From: Clostridia bacterium
GTDB taxonomy: Bacteria > Bacillota > Clostridia > Oscillospirales > Acutalibacteraceae
Length of the DNA: 64,000 nucleotides
Assembly (NCBI GenBank): GCA_017436915.1
Contig: JAFSCE010000005.1
Coordinates: 1-64,000, forward strand
Reading direction: 5' to 3'
The translations under genes were made by a program, and so were the position numbers. Below the pieces are notes generated by a model. It did not search any database and had not been told where the DNA came from. It was given only the letters and a program-made list of their open reading frames with translations. This document shows, one piece after another, positions 31,037 to 39,550 of the stretch (the stretch's first letter is position 1; each line of letters begins with the position of its first letter).

Positions 31037-32257
31037 TTATGACGGAACGACCACGTACCCTTTCCCGATCGGATCCACACGGACGTTATTCTCACGCACT
31101 TCAAAGTGCAGGTGTGCACCGTACGATTGACCGGTATTGCCGATCACACCGATCTGCGTGAGTCCTCCGGTCACATACTGCCCGACCGTGACGCTCGGTG
31201 TATAACGCATGTGCGCATACAAGGTCACGATACGAACACCTTTGGCATCCAGGCCGTGATCGATCATGCAGAAATTGCCGTAGCTGTAGTGCATCGACTG
31301 CACCTTGATGACCGTACCGCTGGCAGCCGCCACGATCGGCTCGCCCAATGCGCGGCCGTTGGCAATATCGATCGCACGATGGAAACCACTGCTGCGTTGT
31401 CCGTAACCGGACGAAATGCGCTTTACGGTCGGCGCCGGCCAATACATCTTGCCGCCGTATGTACTCGCAGGAGGCGTTCCGTTGAGCAAGGCCGCGATCT
31501 CACGATCCAACTCATCCTCGGATGCCTGGATCTGCTGCAACTTTTTCTCATACGAATTTTGTTGTTTGAGCAACTTATCTTCTTTGTTTTTTGCCGTGGT
31601 ATAGAGTTTATCCAGTGTATCAAACTGTTTGTCAAGATCGCCCTTGAGCGTTTCGAGTTCCGCTTTAGCGGCTTCCGACTCGGCTTTTTCCTGCTCCACC
31701 GCGTCCTTTTTGATCTGGATCTGCTGCTTTTCGGCTTCCGCCTCGTCACGCAGTGCCTTATCGTGCTCCGAAACCGAGTTAAGGATCTCGGCTTTCAGCA
31801 AATAATCCGCATAATCCTCGGTGCTCATGAGCAACTGGAACGACGAATACTGATTGGTCTGCGTGATCGCCTTGACACGCTTTTTCAGTTTCGTCATGAT
31901 CTCGTCCATTCTCGCCTCTTTTTCGGCGATCTCGGTGTTCAACTGATTGATGTTTTCGGTCTGTTCCGCGATCTGCGTGTCGATCGCGGCGATCTGCGAT
32001 TTATAGGCGTCGATCTGCTTTTCTAAGTTGCTGACTTTTTTATACAACTGATTGACTTCAACCTGCTGGTCTTCAATGCTGTCACCCAAGCTGTCCAGCT
32101 GAGATTGGATCTCTTTCGCTTCCTCTTTGAGCTGCGCCAGTTCGTTGCGCAGTTGATCAACAGATTCTGCAGAAACATGCTCGGTGTGAATAGGCAACGC
32201 GATCAGCAACACGGTCAGCGAAACCATGGATACGATCCGCAAGATTGTTTTTCGCAT
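31037..32257 (-). CDS. Murein hydrolase with coiled coil and M23 domain (EnvC/PcsB-like)
   Basis: A 406-residue secreted protein. A signal peptide (about 1-30, ending near VSAES) is followed by two long coiled-coil stretches (about 32-125 and 150-260), then a LytM/M23 metallopeptidase domain (about 285-400). The zinc ligands look intact: HRAID near 293 and HLHFEV near 383, with YAH near 346. The layout matches FtsEX-controlled hydrolases or activators such as EnvC, PcsB and CwlO, in which the coiled coil docks to FtsX and inhibits the catalytic domain. It lies 15 bases after ftsX, which supports that. Confidence 0.9.
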   Translation of the reverse strand: MRKTILRIVSMVSLTVLLIALPIHTEHVSAESVDQLRNELAQLKEEAKEIQSQLDSLGDSIEDQQVEVNQLYKKVSNLEKQIDAYKSQIAAIDTQIAEQTENINQLNTEIAEKEARMDEIMTKLKKRVKAITQTNQYSSFQLLMSTEDYADYLLKAEILNSVSEHDKALRDEAEAEKQQIQIKKDAVEQEKAESEAAKAELETLKGDLDKQFDTLDKLYTTAKNKEDKLLKQQNSYEKKLQQIQASEDELDREIAALLNGTPPASTYGGKMYWPAPTVKRISSGYGQRSSGFHRAIDIANGRALGEPIVAAASGTVIKVQSMHYSYGNFCMIDHGLDAKGVRIVTLYAHMRYTPSVTVGQYVTGGLTQIGVIGNTGQSYGAHLHFEVRENNVRVDPIGKGYVVVPS

Positions 32258-32272
32258 CGTTATTCCTCCTAG

Positions 32273-33157
32273 TTAGTCGGTATTCTCCTTGAGATACCGC
32301 CCGATGGAAACCGTACTTCCCAGAACGCCGGTGATCATACCGCCGACCAAGAAGCCGAGCAACAGTTGCCACCAAACCGCCACAAACGGAATGAGCTCTA
32401 AACTGCTGCTGAATGTAAAATTCTGTCGAATGACTTCGTAAATACCAAACAATAAGCCGTAGGAAACAACACCAGCCGCGCTGCCGAGTATAATACCCTC
32501 CACCATAAAGGGGAAACGCACGAACCACGGTGTGGCGCCTACCGAACGCATGATGGAGATTTCACGGCGGCGACTGTATACCGTCAGTTTGATGGTGTTC
32601 GCGATAATGAACAGCGACACGATGAGTAACAGCGCGATCACCCATACGCCAACCGTGAGCACGACTCGGCGCACCTTTACAAGCGTTTGTGACAACGCCT
32701 GATCGTAATCGACCTTGTCAATGCCTTCCACCGTTTTCACCGACGACACCGTCTTATCGAAAAGGCCCAGATCTTCAAAACTGATCACGAAGGCATCCTG
32801 AAGCGGATTATCCGCCTCTAAATCTTCAAGGAGCTCACCGAACTCGTCTTTGTAGCGTTCTAACAGTGCTTCCTTGGAAATGTACTCGACCTGTGCCACG
32901 TTGTCCAGCGCTTCTAACTCGGTTTTCATAGCGGTCGCACGCTCATCGGTCACATCCGCTTTGGCATACGCCACCACGACGTTCTGCTGATACGCCCAGT
33001 CAAAGGCATGTTCCACGTTTTCATATACCAGATACGCGCAACCGGTAATCAGCAAGCACGACACCAATACGAGGATCGAGGCCGCCGACATAAAGAGGTT
33101 TTGGCGAAGACTGCGAACGCCCTCTTTCACCAAAAATCGAAACGTGTTAAATCTCAT
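32273..33157 (-). CDS. ftsX: Cell division ABC transporter permease FtsX
   Basis: A 294-residue protein with four membrane helices: one near residues 22-44, a large extracytoplasmic loop (about 45-165), then three C-terminal helices. The cytosolic segment KLTVYSRRREISIMRSVGAT near 195-215 is typical of FtsX. With FtsE it transmits ATP hydrolysis across the membrane to activate peptidoglycan hydrolases. The start is ATG 33157 behind AAGGAGG; the frame to 33187 lies inside ftsE. It overlaps ftsE by 11 bases and precedes the M23 hydrolase. Confidence 0.94.
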   Translation of the reverse strand: MRFNTFRFLVKEGVRSLRQNLFMSAASILVLVSCLLITGCAYLVYENVEHAFDWAYQQNVVVAYAKADVTDERATAMKTELEALDNVAQVEYISKEALLERYKDEFGELLEDLEADNPLQDAFVISFEDLGLFDKTVSSVKTVEGIDKVDYDQALSQTLVKVRRVVLTVGVWVIALLLIVSLFIIANTIKLTVYSRRREISIMRSVGATPWFVRFPFMVEGIILGSAAGVVSYGLLFGIYEVIRQNFTFSSSLELIPFVAVWWQLLLGFLVGGMITGVLGSTVSIGRYLKENTD

Positions 33158-33827
33158 GGGGCACCTCCTTGCTGTCTGAAACCACAAGACCCTGATGGAT
33201 CTGGATCACACGACGACCGAAGGATTTGACCAATTCATGATCATGAGTAACCACCAACACCGTCGTACCGCGGCGGTTGATCTCGGTAAGCAGTTCCATG
33301 ATCTCATAGGATAATTCCGGATCGATATTACCGGTCGGCTCATCCGCAATGATCAGCGAGGGATTGTTGACCAGCGCACGCGCCAAGCCGACGCGCTGCT
33401 GCTCACCGCCCGACAGCTCGGGGGGGAAGTTTTTCGACTTGTCCTGCAAGCCGACCAACCCTAACACGTACGGAACACGACGGCGGATCTCGCGTTGAGA
33501 AGCACCGACCACCCGCATAGCAAAGGCGACGTTGTCAAACACCGTCATGGTGTCGATCAAACGGAAATCCTGAAACACAATGCCCATCGCGCGGCGCAGA
33601 TACGGAATCTGACGCTTTTTGAGCTTGGACAGTTTAAAATTGCTGACCACTACCTCACCGGAGGTGGCAACCTCCTCACGCATAATGAGCTTCAAAAACG
33701 TGCTTTTACCGGCGCCGGATGCACCGACGATAAACACAAACTCACCATCTTCAATGGCGATATCAATTCCTTTTAAGGCCTCGTTGCCGGTTTCGTAGGT
33801 CTTATGTACGTCACGAAATTCGATCAA
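33147..33827 (-). CDS. ftsE: Cell division ATP-binding protein FtsE
   Basis: A 226-residue ABC ATPase. Walker A is [18 protein letters not shown] near 35, the signature is [20 protein letters not shown] near 135 and Walker B is [14 protein letters not shown] near 158. It begins [20 protein letters not shown]. It drives FtsX to activate cell-wall hydrolases in division or sporulation. It overlaps ftsX. The gene upstream is a PucR-type regulator after an 84-base gap. Confidence 0.95.
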   Translation of the reverse strand: MIEFRDVHKTYETGNEALKGIDIAIEDGEFVFIVGASGAGKSTFLKLIMREEVATSGEVVVSNFKLSKLKKRQIPYLRRAMGIVFQDFRLIDTMTVFDNVAFAMRVVGASQREIRRRVPYVLGLVGLQDKSKNFPPELSGGEQQRVGLARALVNNPSLIIADEPTGNIDPELSYEIMELLTEINRRGTTVLVVTHDHELVKSFGRRVIQIHQGLVVSDSKEVPHEI

Positions 33828-33911
33828 CTACGCTCGCCTCCTTTTACCTTTCACATCATACCGCACGGCTTGCGCCTCGGCAACCCTCAGTTTTTGGTAA
33901 TTGCCGTACGA

Positions 33912-34997
33912 TCAATACTTTGTGGGATCCGCCATCAAATATTTCTTGACCATCAACGCCACCTTGAACACGATGGCATCGTCAAACTCGCGCAGATCCA
34001 GTCCGGTCAACCGTTTGATCTTTTCCAGGCGATACACCAGCGTGTTACGGTGTACGAACAGTTTACGTGAAGTTTCGGAAACGTTCAGGTTATTCTCAAA
34101 GAACCGCTGAATGGTAAACAGCGTTTCCTGATCCAGCGAATCAATGGAGCCCTGTTTAAACACCTCGCGCAAGAACATCTCACACAGCGTAGTGGGCAAC
34201 TGATAAATTAAGCGGGCAATGCCCAAATTGTCGTAGCTGACGATCGCCTTTTCGGTATCAAACACCTTACCGACCTCAAGTGCTACTTGCGCTTCCTTAA
34301 AGGAACGCGCCAAATCCTTAATGCCCTCTACCGGTGTGCCGATACCGACACTGATCGGCGTATAGAACTCACTGCTCAAGGTGTCGGCAATGGATTGTGC
34401 CAATTTTTCCAGGTCTTTCGAATCCACCTGCGTATGCATCTCTTTCACGACGGCAATATCCGCTTCGCCGATGTTGATAACAAAATCCTTGTTCTTTTCG
34501 GGGAACAGATTTTGGATTACGTCAAACGCCGAAATATCCGACAGCGTCTTGATGTGAACTAACAAGACTACGCGGCTGACATCGTTATTAAAATGCATCT
34601 CACGCGCTTTCAGGTAAATGTCTCCCGGCAGGATGTTATCCATAATGACGTTTTTAATAAAGTTACTGCGGTCATATTTTTCATCGTAGTATTGCTTCAC
34701 GTTACCAAGAGAGATTGCGAGCAATTCCACATATTTTGCCGCCAACTCGTCGGACCCTTCCACGAACGCCAAGAACTCACCTTGCGGACGGGCACCAAAT
34801 AACCGATAGGTATAGCCGCCCTTCACAAAGGTTTCCTGCGTACCGAACGCGTCACCGAGCGCCGTTTCCTGGCTCTCGCCCATACGCGCCAGATCACTGC
34901 AAGCAACCACGGAAAAAGATTCATCCACCACACCGATGGTACGGTCGATGACATCCTTCATCTGATTGATCATTCCCAAAAATAAACGACTCGCCAT
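33912..34997 (-). CDS. PucR/CdaR-family transcriptional regulator
   Basis: A 361-residue regulator. The N-terminal ~130 residues look like a ligand-sensing region, followed by a GGDEF-like fold (about 150-270, RVVLLVHIKTLSDISAFD and ISVGIGTPVEGIKDLARSFKE) and a C-terminal helix-turn-helix of the PucR type (LNVSETSRKLFVHRNTLVYR, then LEKIKRLTGLDL). Relatives control purine, sugar-acid or amino-acid use. The target is unknown; it has its own promoter, and ftsE follows. The start is ATG 34997 with AAGGAG upstream. Confidence 0.88.
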   Translation of the reverse strand: MASRLFLGMINQMKDVIDRTIGVVDESFSVVACSDLARMGESQETALGDAFGTQETFVKGGYTYRLFGARPQGEFLAFVEGSDELAAKYVELLAISLGNVKQYYDEKYDRSNFIKNVIMDNILPGDIYLKAREMHFNNDVSRVVLLVHIKTLSDISAFDVIQNLFPEKNKDFVINIGEADIAVVKEMHTQVDSKDLEKLAQSIADTLSSEFYTPISVGIGTPVEGIKDLARSFKEAQVALEVGKVFDTEKAIVSYDNLGIARLIYQLPTTLCEMFLREVFKQGSIDSLDQETLFTIQRFFENNLNVSETSRKLFVHRNTLVYRLEKIKRLTGLDLREFDDAIVFKVALMVKKYLMADPTKY

Positions 34998-35064
34998 TGT
35001 TCATTTCTCCTTGCTTTCTGCATTAAGCCCACTTTCGGCAACATATACAAGTATAGATAGTATC

Positions 35065-35093
35065 ATAATACACGATTTTGACACATTTTTCAA
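35065..35093 (-). promoter_or_regulatory. Sigma-A promoter of the PucR-type gene
   Basis: On the minus strand TTGAAA (35093-35088) and TATTAT (35070-35065) are 17 bases apart, about 68 bases before ATG 34997. Confidence 0.7.
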
Positions 35094-35194
35094 GTATTTA
35101 TTTCGATTTGTGTCTACGACGTCTTTATAACAAGGGGTGGCAATACGCCACCCCGTATCTTCCACTCACTGCCACGCCCGAAAACAGAATAACA

Positions 35195-35223
35195 TTGACT
35201 TTTGAGGGGCTTTTATGTATAAT
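35195..35223 (+). promoter_or_regulatory. Sigma-A promoter of the surface-polymer operon
   Basis: TTGACT at 35195-35200 and TATAAT at 35218-35223 are 17 bases apart, about 70 bases before the first licD gene. It should drive the five-gene operon ending with a terminator at 39.5 kb. Confidence 0.85.
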
Positions 35224-35291
35224 TACGGTGTATAGGTGCGTGTGGCATATTTTTCAAGAGGGTAAACGCACAAGACAAGAGGACAAGGTGT

Positions 35292-36203
35292 ATGCTGGAA
35301 ACAAATGCGTTGGTAAGACGGTTGTCTATCAATAACAGCAAATTATTAACCCTGAGCGACGAAAACATCAAAGACATCCAAGCGGTTCTGCTGGACATGA
35401 TGGCTGATTTTGATGCATTTTGTCGCAAAAACGGGCTTTCTTACTTTTTGTGCGGCGGTTCTGCTCTGGGCGCACAGCGGCACGGCGGATTTATCCCGTG
35501 GGACGACGACATGGACGTGGCGATGCCCAGAGCCGACTACGTCCGTATGCGTGAACTCTTTTTGGCAGAGTACGGCGACCGGTATTGGGTGCAAAGCATT
35601 ACCGACGGCAGTGGCTACAATCTGCCGTTTATGAAACTGCGCAAAAAAGGCACCCGCTATGTGGAGATCTTCGAAACCGATCCTGACCAAGCGGGAATAT
35701 TCATCGATATCTACCCGCTCGAAAACCTGCCGGACGTTGCGCCGGCACGCCTGCTGCACGGCGTCGTCTGCGATTTTTTGCATTTTTGCTGTTCGTGTGT
35801 CAGGGTCAACTGTAACAAGCGAATTTATCTTAACTATTTCGGCAACCTGCGCGCAGTCAAAGTCAAAGCTCTTCTCGGCAAATGCCTCGGCATTATCCCG
35901 CTCAAAACGTGGTGCCGCTTGGCGGACCGCGTTGCATCGAGCTGTAAAAATGAACAATCGAAATTTGTGTCCTTCCCCAGCGGCCGCAAGCACTATTTCG
36001 GCGAAATGCTCCATCGCGCCTCGGTGCTTCCGCCGAAGGAATGCACTTTTAACGGGCACCTTTTTTTCGAAATGTCCAACCCTGCCGAACACTTGGAAAC
36101 GCTCTATGGCGATTTCACGGCCATACCTAAACAGCACAACCGCGAGCAGCATTCGATCCTGACATTAGATTTAGGAGTTAACAATGAACAGATTCTTCTC
36201 TGA
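35292..36203 (+). CDS. LicD-family nucleotidyltransferase-fold transferase
   Basis: A 303-residue LicD protein. The core is FLCGGSALGAQRHGGFIPWD followed by DDMDVAMPRADYVRMREL at about residues 53-90, with the DDD/DMD metal ligands. LicD enzymes transfer phosphocholine, or other CDP-carried groups such as ribitol or glycerol phosphate, to surface glycans. It starts at ATG 35292 and heads an operon with an exporter and a TarI-like cytidylyltransferase, so the transferred group is probably CDP-activated. Which group it carries cannot be told. It overlaps the permease gene by 20 bases. Confidence 0.88.
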   Translation: MLETNALVRRLSINNSKLLTLSDENIKDIQAVLLDMMADFDAFCRKNGLSYFLCGGSALGAQRHGGFIPWDDDMDVAMPRADYVRMRELFLAEYGDRYWVQSITDGSGYNLPFMKLRKKGTRYVEIFETDPDQAGIFIDIYPLENLPDVAPARLLHGVVCDFLHFCCSCVRVNCNKRIYLNYFGNLRAVKVKALLGKCLGIIPLKTWCRLADRVASSCKNEQSKFVSFPSGRKHYFGEMLHRASVLPPKECTFNGHLFFEMSNPAEHLETLYGDFTAIPKQHNREQHSILTLDLGVNNEQILL

Positions 36204-36966
36204 CATTAAAAAATACGCTTCCTATATTCGCTACGCCACCAAATCAGATCTGCAGGCAGAGGTTGCTAACTCCTACCTCAACTGGCTTTGGTGGATCTTG
36301 GAACCGCTGTGCTTTATGGGGATATACGCGTTCATCTTTTCGATGTTTTCCAGCAGCAAGGTGGCGTATCTGACCGCTTTCATTTTTCTGGGCATCACCA
36401 TCTGGGAATTCTTCAACAAGCTGTTGACCGTCAGCGTCAACCTTGTCCGCAGCAATAAACCGATCGTTTCCAAGATATATCTCCCCAAATACGTCTTGCT
36501 CCTCGAAAAAATGTTACTGAACGGATTTAAAACCGCTATCAATTTTGCGATCGTCATCTTACTGATGGTTATCTATCGGGTACCGCTCACGCTTCAAATG
36601 CTGTGGGCACTTCCGGTGCTGCTTTCCTTTATCATTTTCACCTTTGGCATTTGCACCATCTTCCTGCATTTCGGTGTCTATGTTGAAGATCTCAACAACG
36701 CCACCAAAATCGGTTTGCGGCTTGTGTTTTACACCGCGGGCGTCTTCTATAACCTCTCGGATAAAGTGGCATCCTCGGTAGGATATTGGTTGCTCCGCCT
36801 GAATCCGATCGCCATGTACATCAATGATATGCGCAACACCCTGCTGTACGGGGAAGCACCCAATTTCCTCTGGCTCGGCTTATGGACAGCTGTCGGCATC
36901 GTATTATCAATCGGCGGCATTTTGATGGTTCAAAAGAACGAAAACAATTATGTAAAGGTGCTTTGA
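36184..36966 (+). CDS. Polysaccharide/teichoic acid ABC exporter permease (TagG-like)
   Basis: A 260-residue ABC-2 permease with about six membrane helices. The N-terminus has the typical SDLQAEVANSYLNWLWWILE amphipathic entry segment, and FLGITIWEFFNKLLTVSVNL and VFYTAGVFYNLSDKV follow. It fits the TagG/KpsM/Wzm group that flips lipid-linked polymers across the membrane. The ATPase subunit follows after two bases. It overlaps licD, so expression is probably coupled. Confidence 0.9.
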   Translation: MNRFFSDIKKYASYIRYATKSDLQAEVANSYLNWLWWILEPLCFMGIYAFIFSMFSSSKVAYLTAFIFLGITIWEFFNKLLTVSVNLVRSNKPIVSKIYLPKYVLLLEKMLLNGFKTAINFAIVILLMVIYRVPLTLQMLWALPVLLSFIIFTFGICTIFLHFGVYVEDLNNATKIGLRLVFYTAGVFYNLSDKVASSVGYWLLRLNPIAMYINDMRNTLLYGEAPNFLWLGLWTAVGIVLSIGGILMVQKNENNYVKVL

Positions 36967-36968
36967 TC

Positions 36969-37694
36969 ATGTTGGAAACGGCAATACATATTGAAAATTT
37001 ACACGTAAGCTACAAGGAGATCGGTTCCTACTCCATCAAACGTATGCTCCTGCATGGCAAAAAGAAGCAGGAAAAGGCGTTTCACGCGCTTAAAGGAATT
37101 TCGTTTGACGTGCCGCAGGGCGAGATCTTGGGAATCATCGGCAAAAACGGAAGCGGCAAATCCACGCTGCTCAATACCGTGGGCGGGGTTTTTTCCGCCG
37201 ACAGCGGTGTTATCGACCTCGGCGGCCGCCGTGTGTCGCTCTTGTCGATCGGCGTTGGTTTTCAAAAGAATATCAGCGGTCGGGAAAACATTATGTTAAA
37301 CGGCCTGCTGCTCGGCTTCACCGAACAACAGATCCGCGAGAAACTCCCCGAAATCATCGAGTTCTCCGAACTGGGCGAATTCATCGACAAGCCAGTTAAG
37401 ACCTACTCAAAGGGCATGTATTCCAAATTGGCATTTTCCATAACGGCTTTTCTGGAAACCGACATCATCCTGATTGACGAAATTTTGAGCGTCGGCGACG
37501 AACATTTCAAAAAAAAGAGTGCCAAAAAGATGAAAGAACTCATCTCGGATGAAAACCGCACCGTGCTGATTGTATCGCACAGTATCAGTACGTTGCAACA
37601 GCTTTGCACCCGCGTGTTGTGGTTGCATGACGGCACCATCAAAATGCTCGGCGATACCAAAGAGGTGCTCGCCGCGTATCAACAGTTTATGTAA
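36969..37694 (+). CDS. Polysaccharide/teichoic acid ABC exporter ATPase (TagH-like)
   Basis: A 241-residue ABC ATPase of the Wzt/TagH type. Walker A is IIGKNGSGKSTLLNTVGGVF near 53, the signature region is VKTYSKGMYSKLAFSI near 145 and Walker B is IILIDEILSVGDEHF near 163, with DE-I-LSVGD typical of polymer exporters. The N-terminus has SIKRMLLHGKKKQEKAFHAL, also family-like. No C-terminal carbohydrate-binding domain is present. It pairs with the permease gene just before it. The start is ATG 36969 with AAAGGTG upstream. Confidence 0.92.
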   Translation: MLETAIHIENLHVSYKEIGSYSIKRMLLHGKKKQEKAFHALKGISFDVPQGEILGIIGKNGSGKSTLLNTVGGVFSADSGVIDLGGRRVSLLSIGVGFQKNISGRENIMLNGLLLGFTEQQIREKLPEIIEFSELGEFIDKPVKTYSKGMYSKLAFSITAFLETDIILIDEILSVGDEHFKKKSAKKMKELISDENRTVLIVSHSISTLQQLCTRVLWLHDGTIKMLGDTKEVLAAYQQFM

Positions 37695-37724
37695 GGACTA
37701 ACGAGTGTTTTAAGGAGTTTCATT

Positions 37725-38441
37725 ATGGTTATTGGCGGTATTTTAGCAGGCGGCCTCGGCACCCGCATGGCAAACGACGGATTGCCGAAACAGTTTTTAA
37801 AGGTCGCCGGAAAACCCGTGATTGTCCACACCTTGGAACGCTTTTTGGGCAACGAGTATATCGACTTTGTCGTTATCGCCATGAACGAAAGCTGGATCGG
37901 GTTTTGTCAGGACATGCTCCGTGAGTATGGACTGGATCGTGATACGGTTCGCATCGTTTCGGGCGGCGATTCCCGCTTTGAATCGCTGCTGTGCCTTGCA
38001 CGCGAGTGCCTGAATATTGCAGCAGAAAAGGGTTACGACGGCGAGATTGCCATGATCAATCACGATTGTGCGCGCCCGTTTGTATCCGATCGCATTTTAA
38101 ACGATAATATCACCATGGTGAATGAATACGACATGGTCACAACGTCCATCCCCACCATCGACACGGTTCTCTTGTCCAAAGACGGAAAGGTTAGCGATTG
38201 CGTTCCCGAACGGTCCACCGTTTTCTTAGACCAAGGTCCTCAAACCGTAAAGGTTCGCCATTTTATGCGGTTGGTGGAATCCCTTTCCGAGACAGAAAAA
38301 GCAAAATACATGGAAGCCGGCCGTCTGTATATTGACAAGGGCTTCCGCGTCGGGATCGTCGAGGGCGAACGTGAGAACTTTAAACTTACAACAAAATTCG
38401 ATTTAACGTTAGCCGAAATGATGTTTAATAGCAACGATTAG
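37725..38441 (+). CDS. TarI/IspD-family cytidylyltransferase
   Basis: A 238-residue nucleotidyltransferase. The N-terminus GGILAGGLGTRMANDGLPKQ holds the CTP-binding loop, with the lysine of LPKQF, and later NHDCARPFVSD and DQGPQTVKVRHF motifs follow. The sequence resembles TarI (ribitol-5-phosphate cytidylyltransferase) more than the isoprenoid enzyme IspD, judged by LPKQF and the overall motif spacing. It should make a CDP-activated alcohol or acid phosphate for LicD-type transferases. There is no TarJ-type reductase next to it; a 2-hydroxyacid dehydrogenase is found instead, so the activated compound may not be ribitol. Confidence 0.85.
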   Translation: MVIGGILAGGLGTRMANDGLPKQFLKVAGKPVIVHTLERFLGNEYIDFVVIAMNESWIGFCQDMLREYGLDRDTVRIVSGGDSRFESLLCLARECLNIAAEKGYDGEIAMINHDCARPFVSDRILNDNITMVNEYDMVTTSIPTIDTVLLSKDGKVSDCVPERSTVFLDQGPQTVKVRHFMRLVESLSETEKAKYMEAGRLYIDKGFRVGIVEGERENFKLTTKFDLTLAEMMFNSND

Positions 38442-38454
38442 AGGTAAGAAAACT

Positions 38455-39492
38455 ATGAAAGTTGTAGCTGTAGGGGACGTTTTCATCACTCCCGAAATGA
38501 TGCGAAAATCCTTTGAAAAATACGAAGAATTTGACGAGTGTCAATACTTCTTTTTCGGGCAAAACACCCGCCGCAAAATGCGTGGCACCGTCAAAACGAT
38601 CGAGCTGGGCGGCCGCGACAAGTGCAAGCTCCCCGACGGCTATTTGGAAGCCATCGAGGATGCCGAGGTGTTGATGGTGCATTTGTGTCCCGTCACGGAA
38701 AAAGTTCTAAAGCGTGCCAAAAAACTCAAATACATTCTCTGCAACCGCGGCGGCATTGAAAATATTGATGCCGATGCCGCAAAAGATCGCCACATCAAAG
38801 TCCTGTTTAACCCGGCACACAACGCCAACGCCGTTGCCGAGTTCACCATCGGCACCATGTTCTGCGAACTTCGAAACATCGCTCGCTCGCACATGGCGGT
38901 TAAAAGCGGTGACTGGCGTGAAAAATATCCCAACTCCGGCAGAATTATCGAACTTCGAAACTTGACTGTTGGCATTGTCGGCTTTGGCAACGTCGGCGAA
39001 TTGGTTTGCGAAAAACTCAGCGGCTTCGGTTGCAACATACTGGTGAGCAATCTGTTCCAACCCGAGCGCACCAATCCGCGTATCAACTGGGATAAAGTGC
39101 AGTTTGTGGAACTAGACGAACTGATTACCCGTTCCGACATCATTTCACTTCACGCGCGCAGCAAAAGCAAAGAGCCCCTGTTCGGGAAACGTGAATTTGA
39201 ACTCATGAAAAAAACCGCAATTTTCATTAACACGGCCCGTTCGTATATGGTGGATTGCGACGCCTTGTATAATGCGCTGAACAAGCAGCTGATCGAGGGA
39301 GCTGCCATTGACGTGTTCGAAGTCGAACCTCTTGGACCGGACCATCCGTTCCTTTCTCTCGACAACATCACACTTACCAACCACCGAGGCGGGGATACCG
39401 TCAACGCCTATTCGGACAGCCCGGACATGATGCTCCGTGAACTCATCGGCTTCTTGCACGAGGGAAAAGAGCCAAAATACTTGATTCGATAA
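38455..39492 (+). CDS. D-2-hydroxyacid dehydrogenase-family oxidoreductase
   Basis: A 345-residue member of the D-isomer 2-hydroxyacid dehydrogenase family. The NAD-binding motif is VGIVGFGNVGELVCEKLSGF near 174, followed by the arginine segment FINTARSYMVDCDAL near 258, the AIDVFEVEPLGPDHPF glutamate region near 280, and the catalytic histidine in TLTNHRGGDT near 304. All catalytic positions look intact. Gene order after a TarI-like enzyme, with ABC exporter and LicD in the same operon, suggests it makes or oxidises the acid or polyol that is then activated with CTP. The substrate is unknown. A terminator follows. Confidence 0.87.
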   Translation: MKVVAVGDVFITPEMMRKSFEKYEEFDECQYFFFGQNTRRKMRGTVKTIELGGRDKCKLPDGYLEAIEDAEVLMVHLCPVTEKVLKRAKKLKYILCNRGGIENIDADAAKDRHIKVLFNPAHNANAVAEFTIGTMFCELRNIARSHMAVKSGDWREKYPNSGRIIELRNLTVGIVGFGNVGELVCEKLSGFGCNILVSNLFQPERTNPRINWDKVQFVELDELITRSDIISLHARSKSKEPLFGKREFELMKKTAIFINTARSYMVDCDALYNALNKQLIEGAAIDVFEVEPLGPDHPFLSLDNITLTNHRGGDTVNAYSDSPDMMLRELIGFLHEGKEPKYLIR

Positions 39493-39503
39493 ACGATCCT
39501 ATA

Positions 39504-39550
39504 AAAAAGTGGCTTGCACAAGATATCTTGTGCAAGCCACTTTTATTTTT
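39504..39550. terminator. Terminator at the end of the surface-polymer operon
   Basis: A near-perfect palindrome (AAGTGGCTTGCACAAGAT with its complement) centred near 39524 has T-rich and A-rich flanks. It lies between two convergent genes and probably stops both. Confidence 0.92.
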
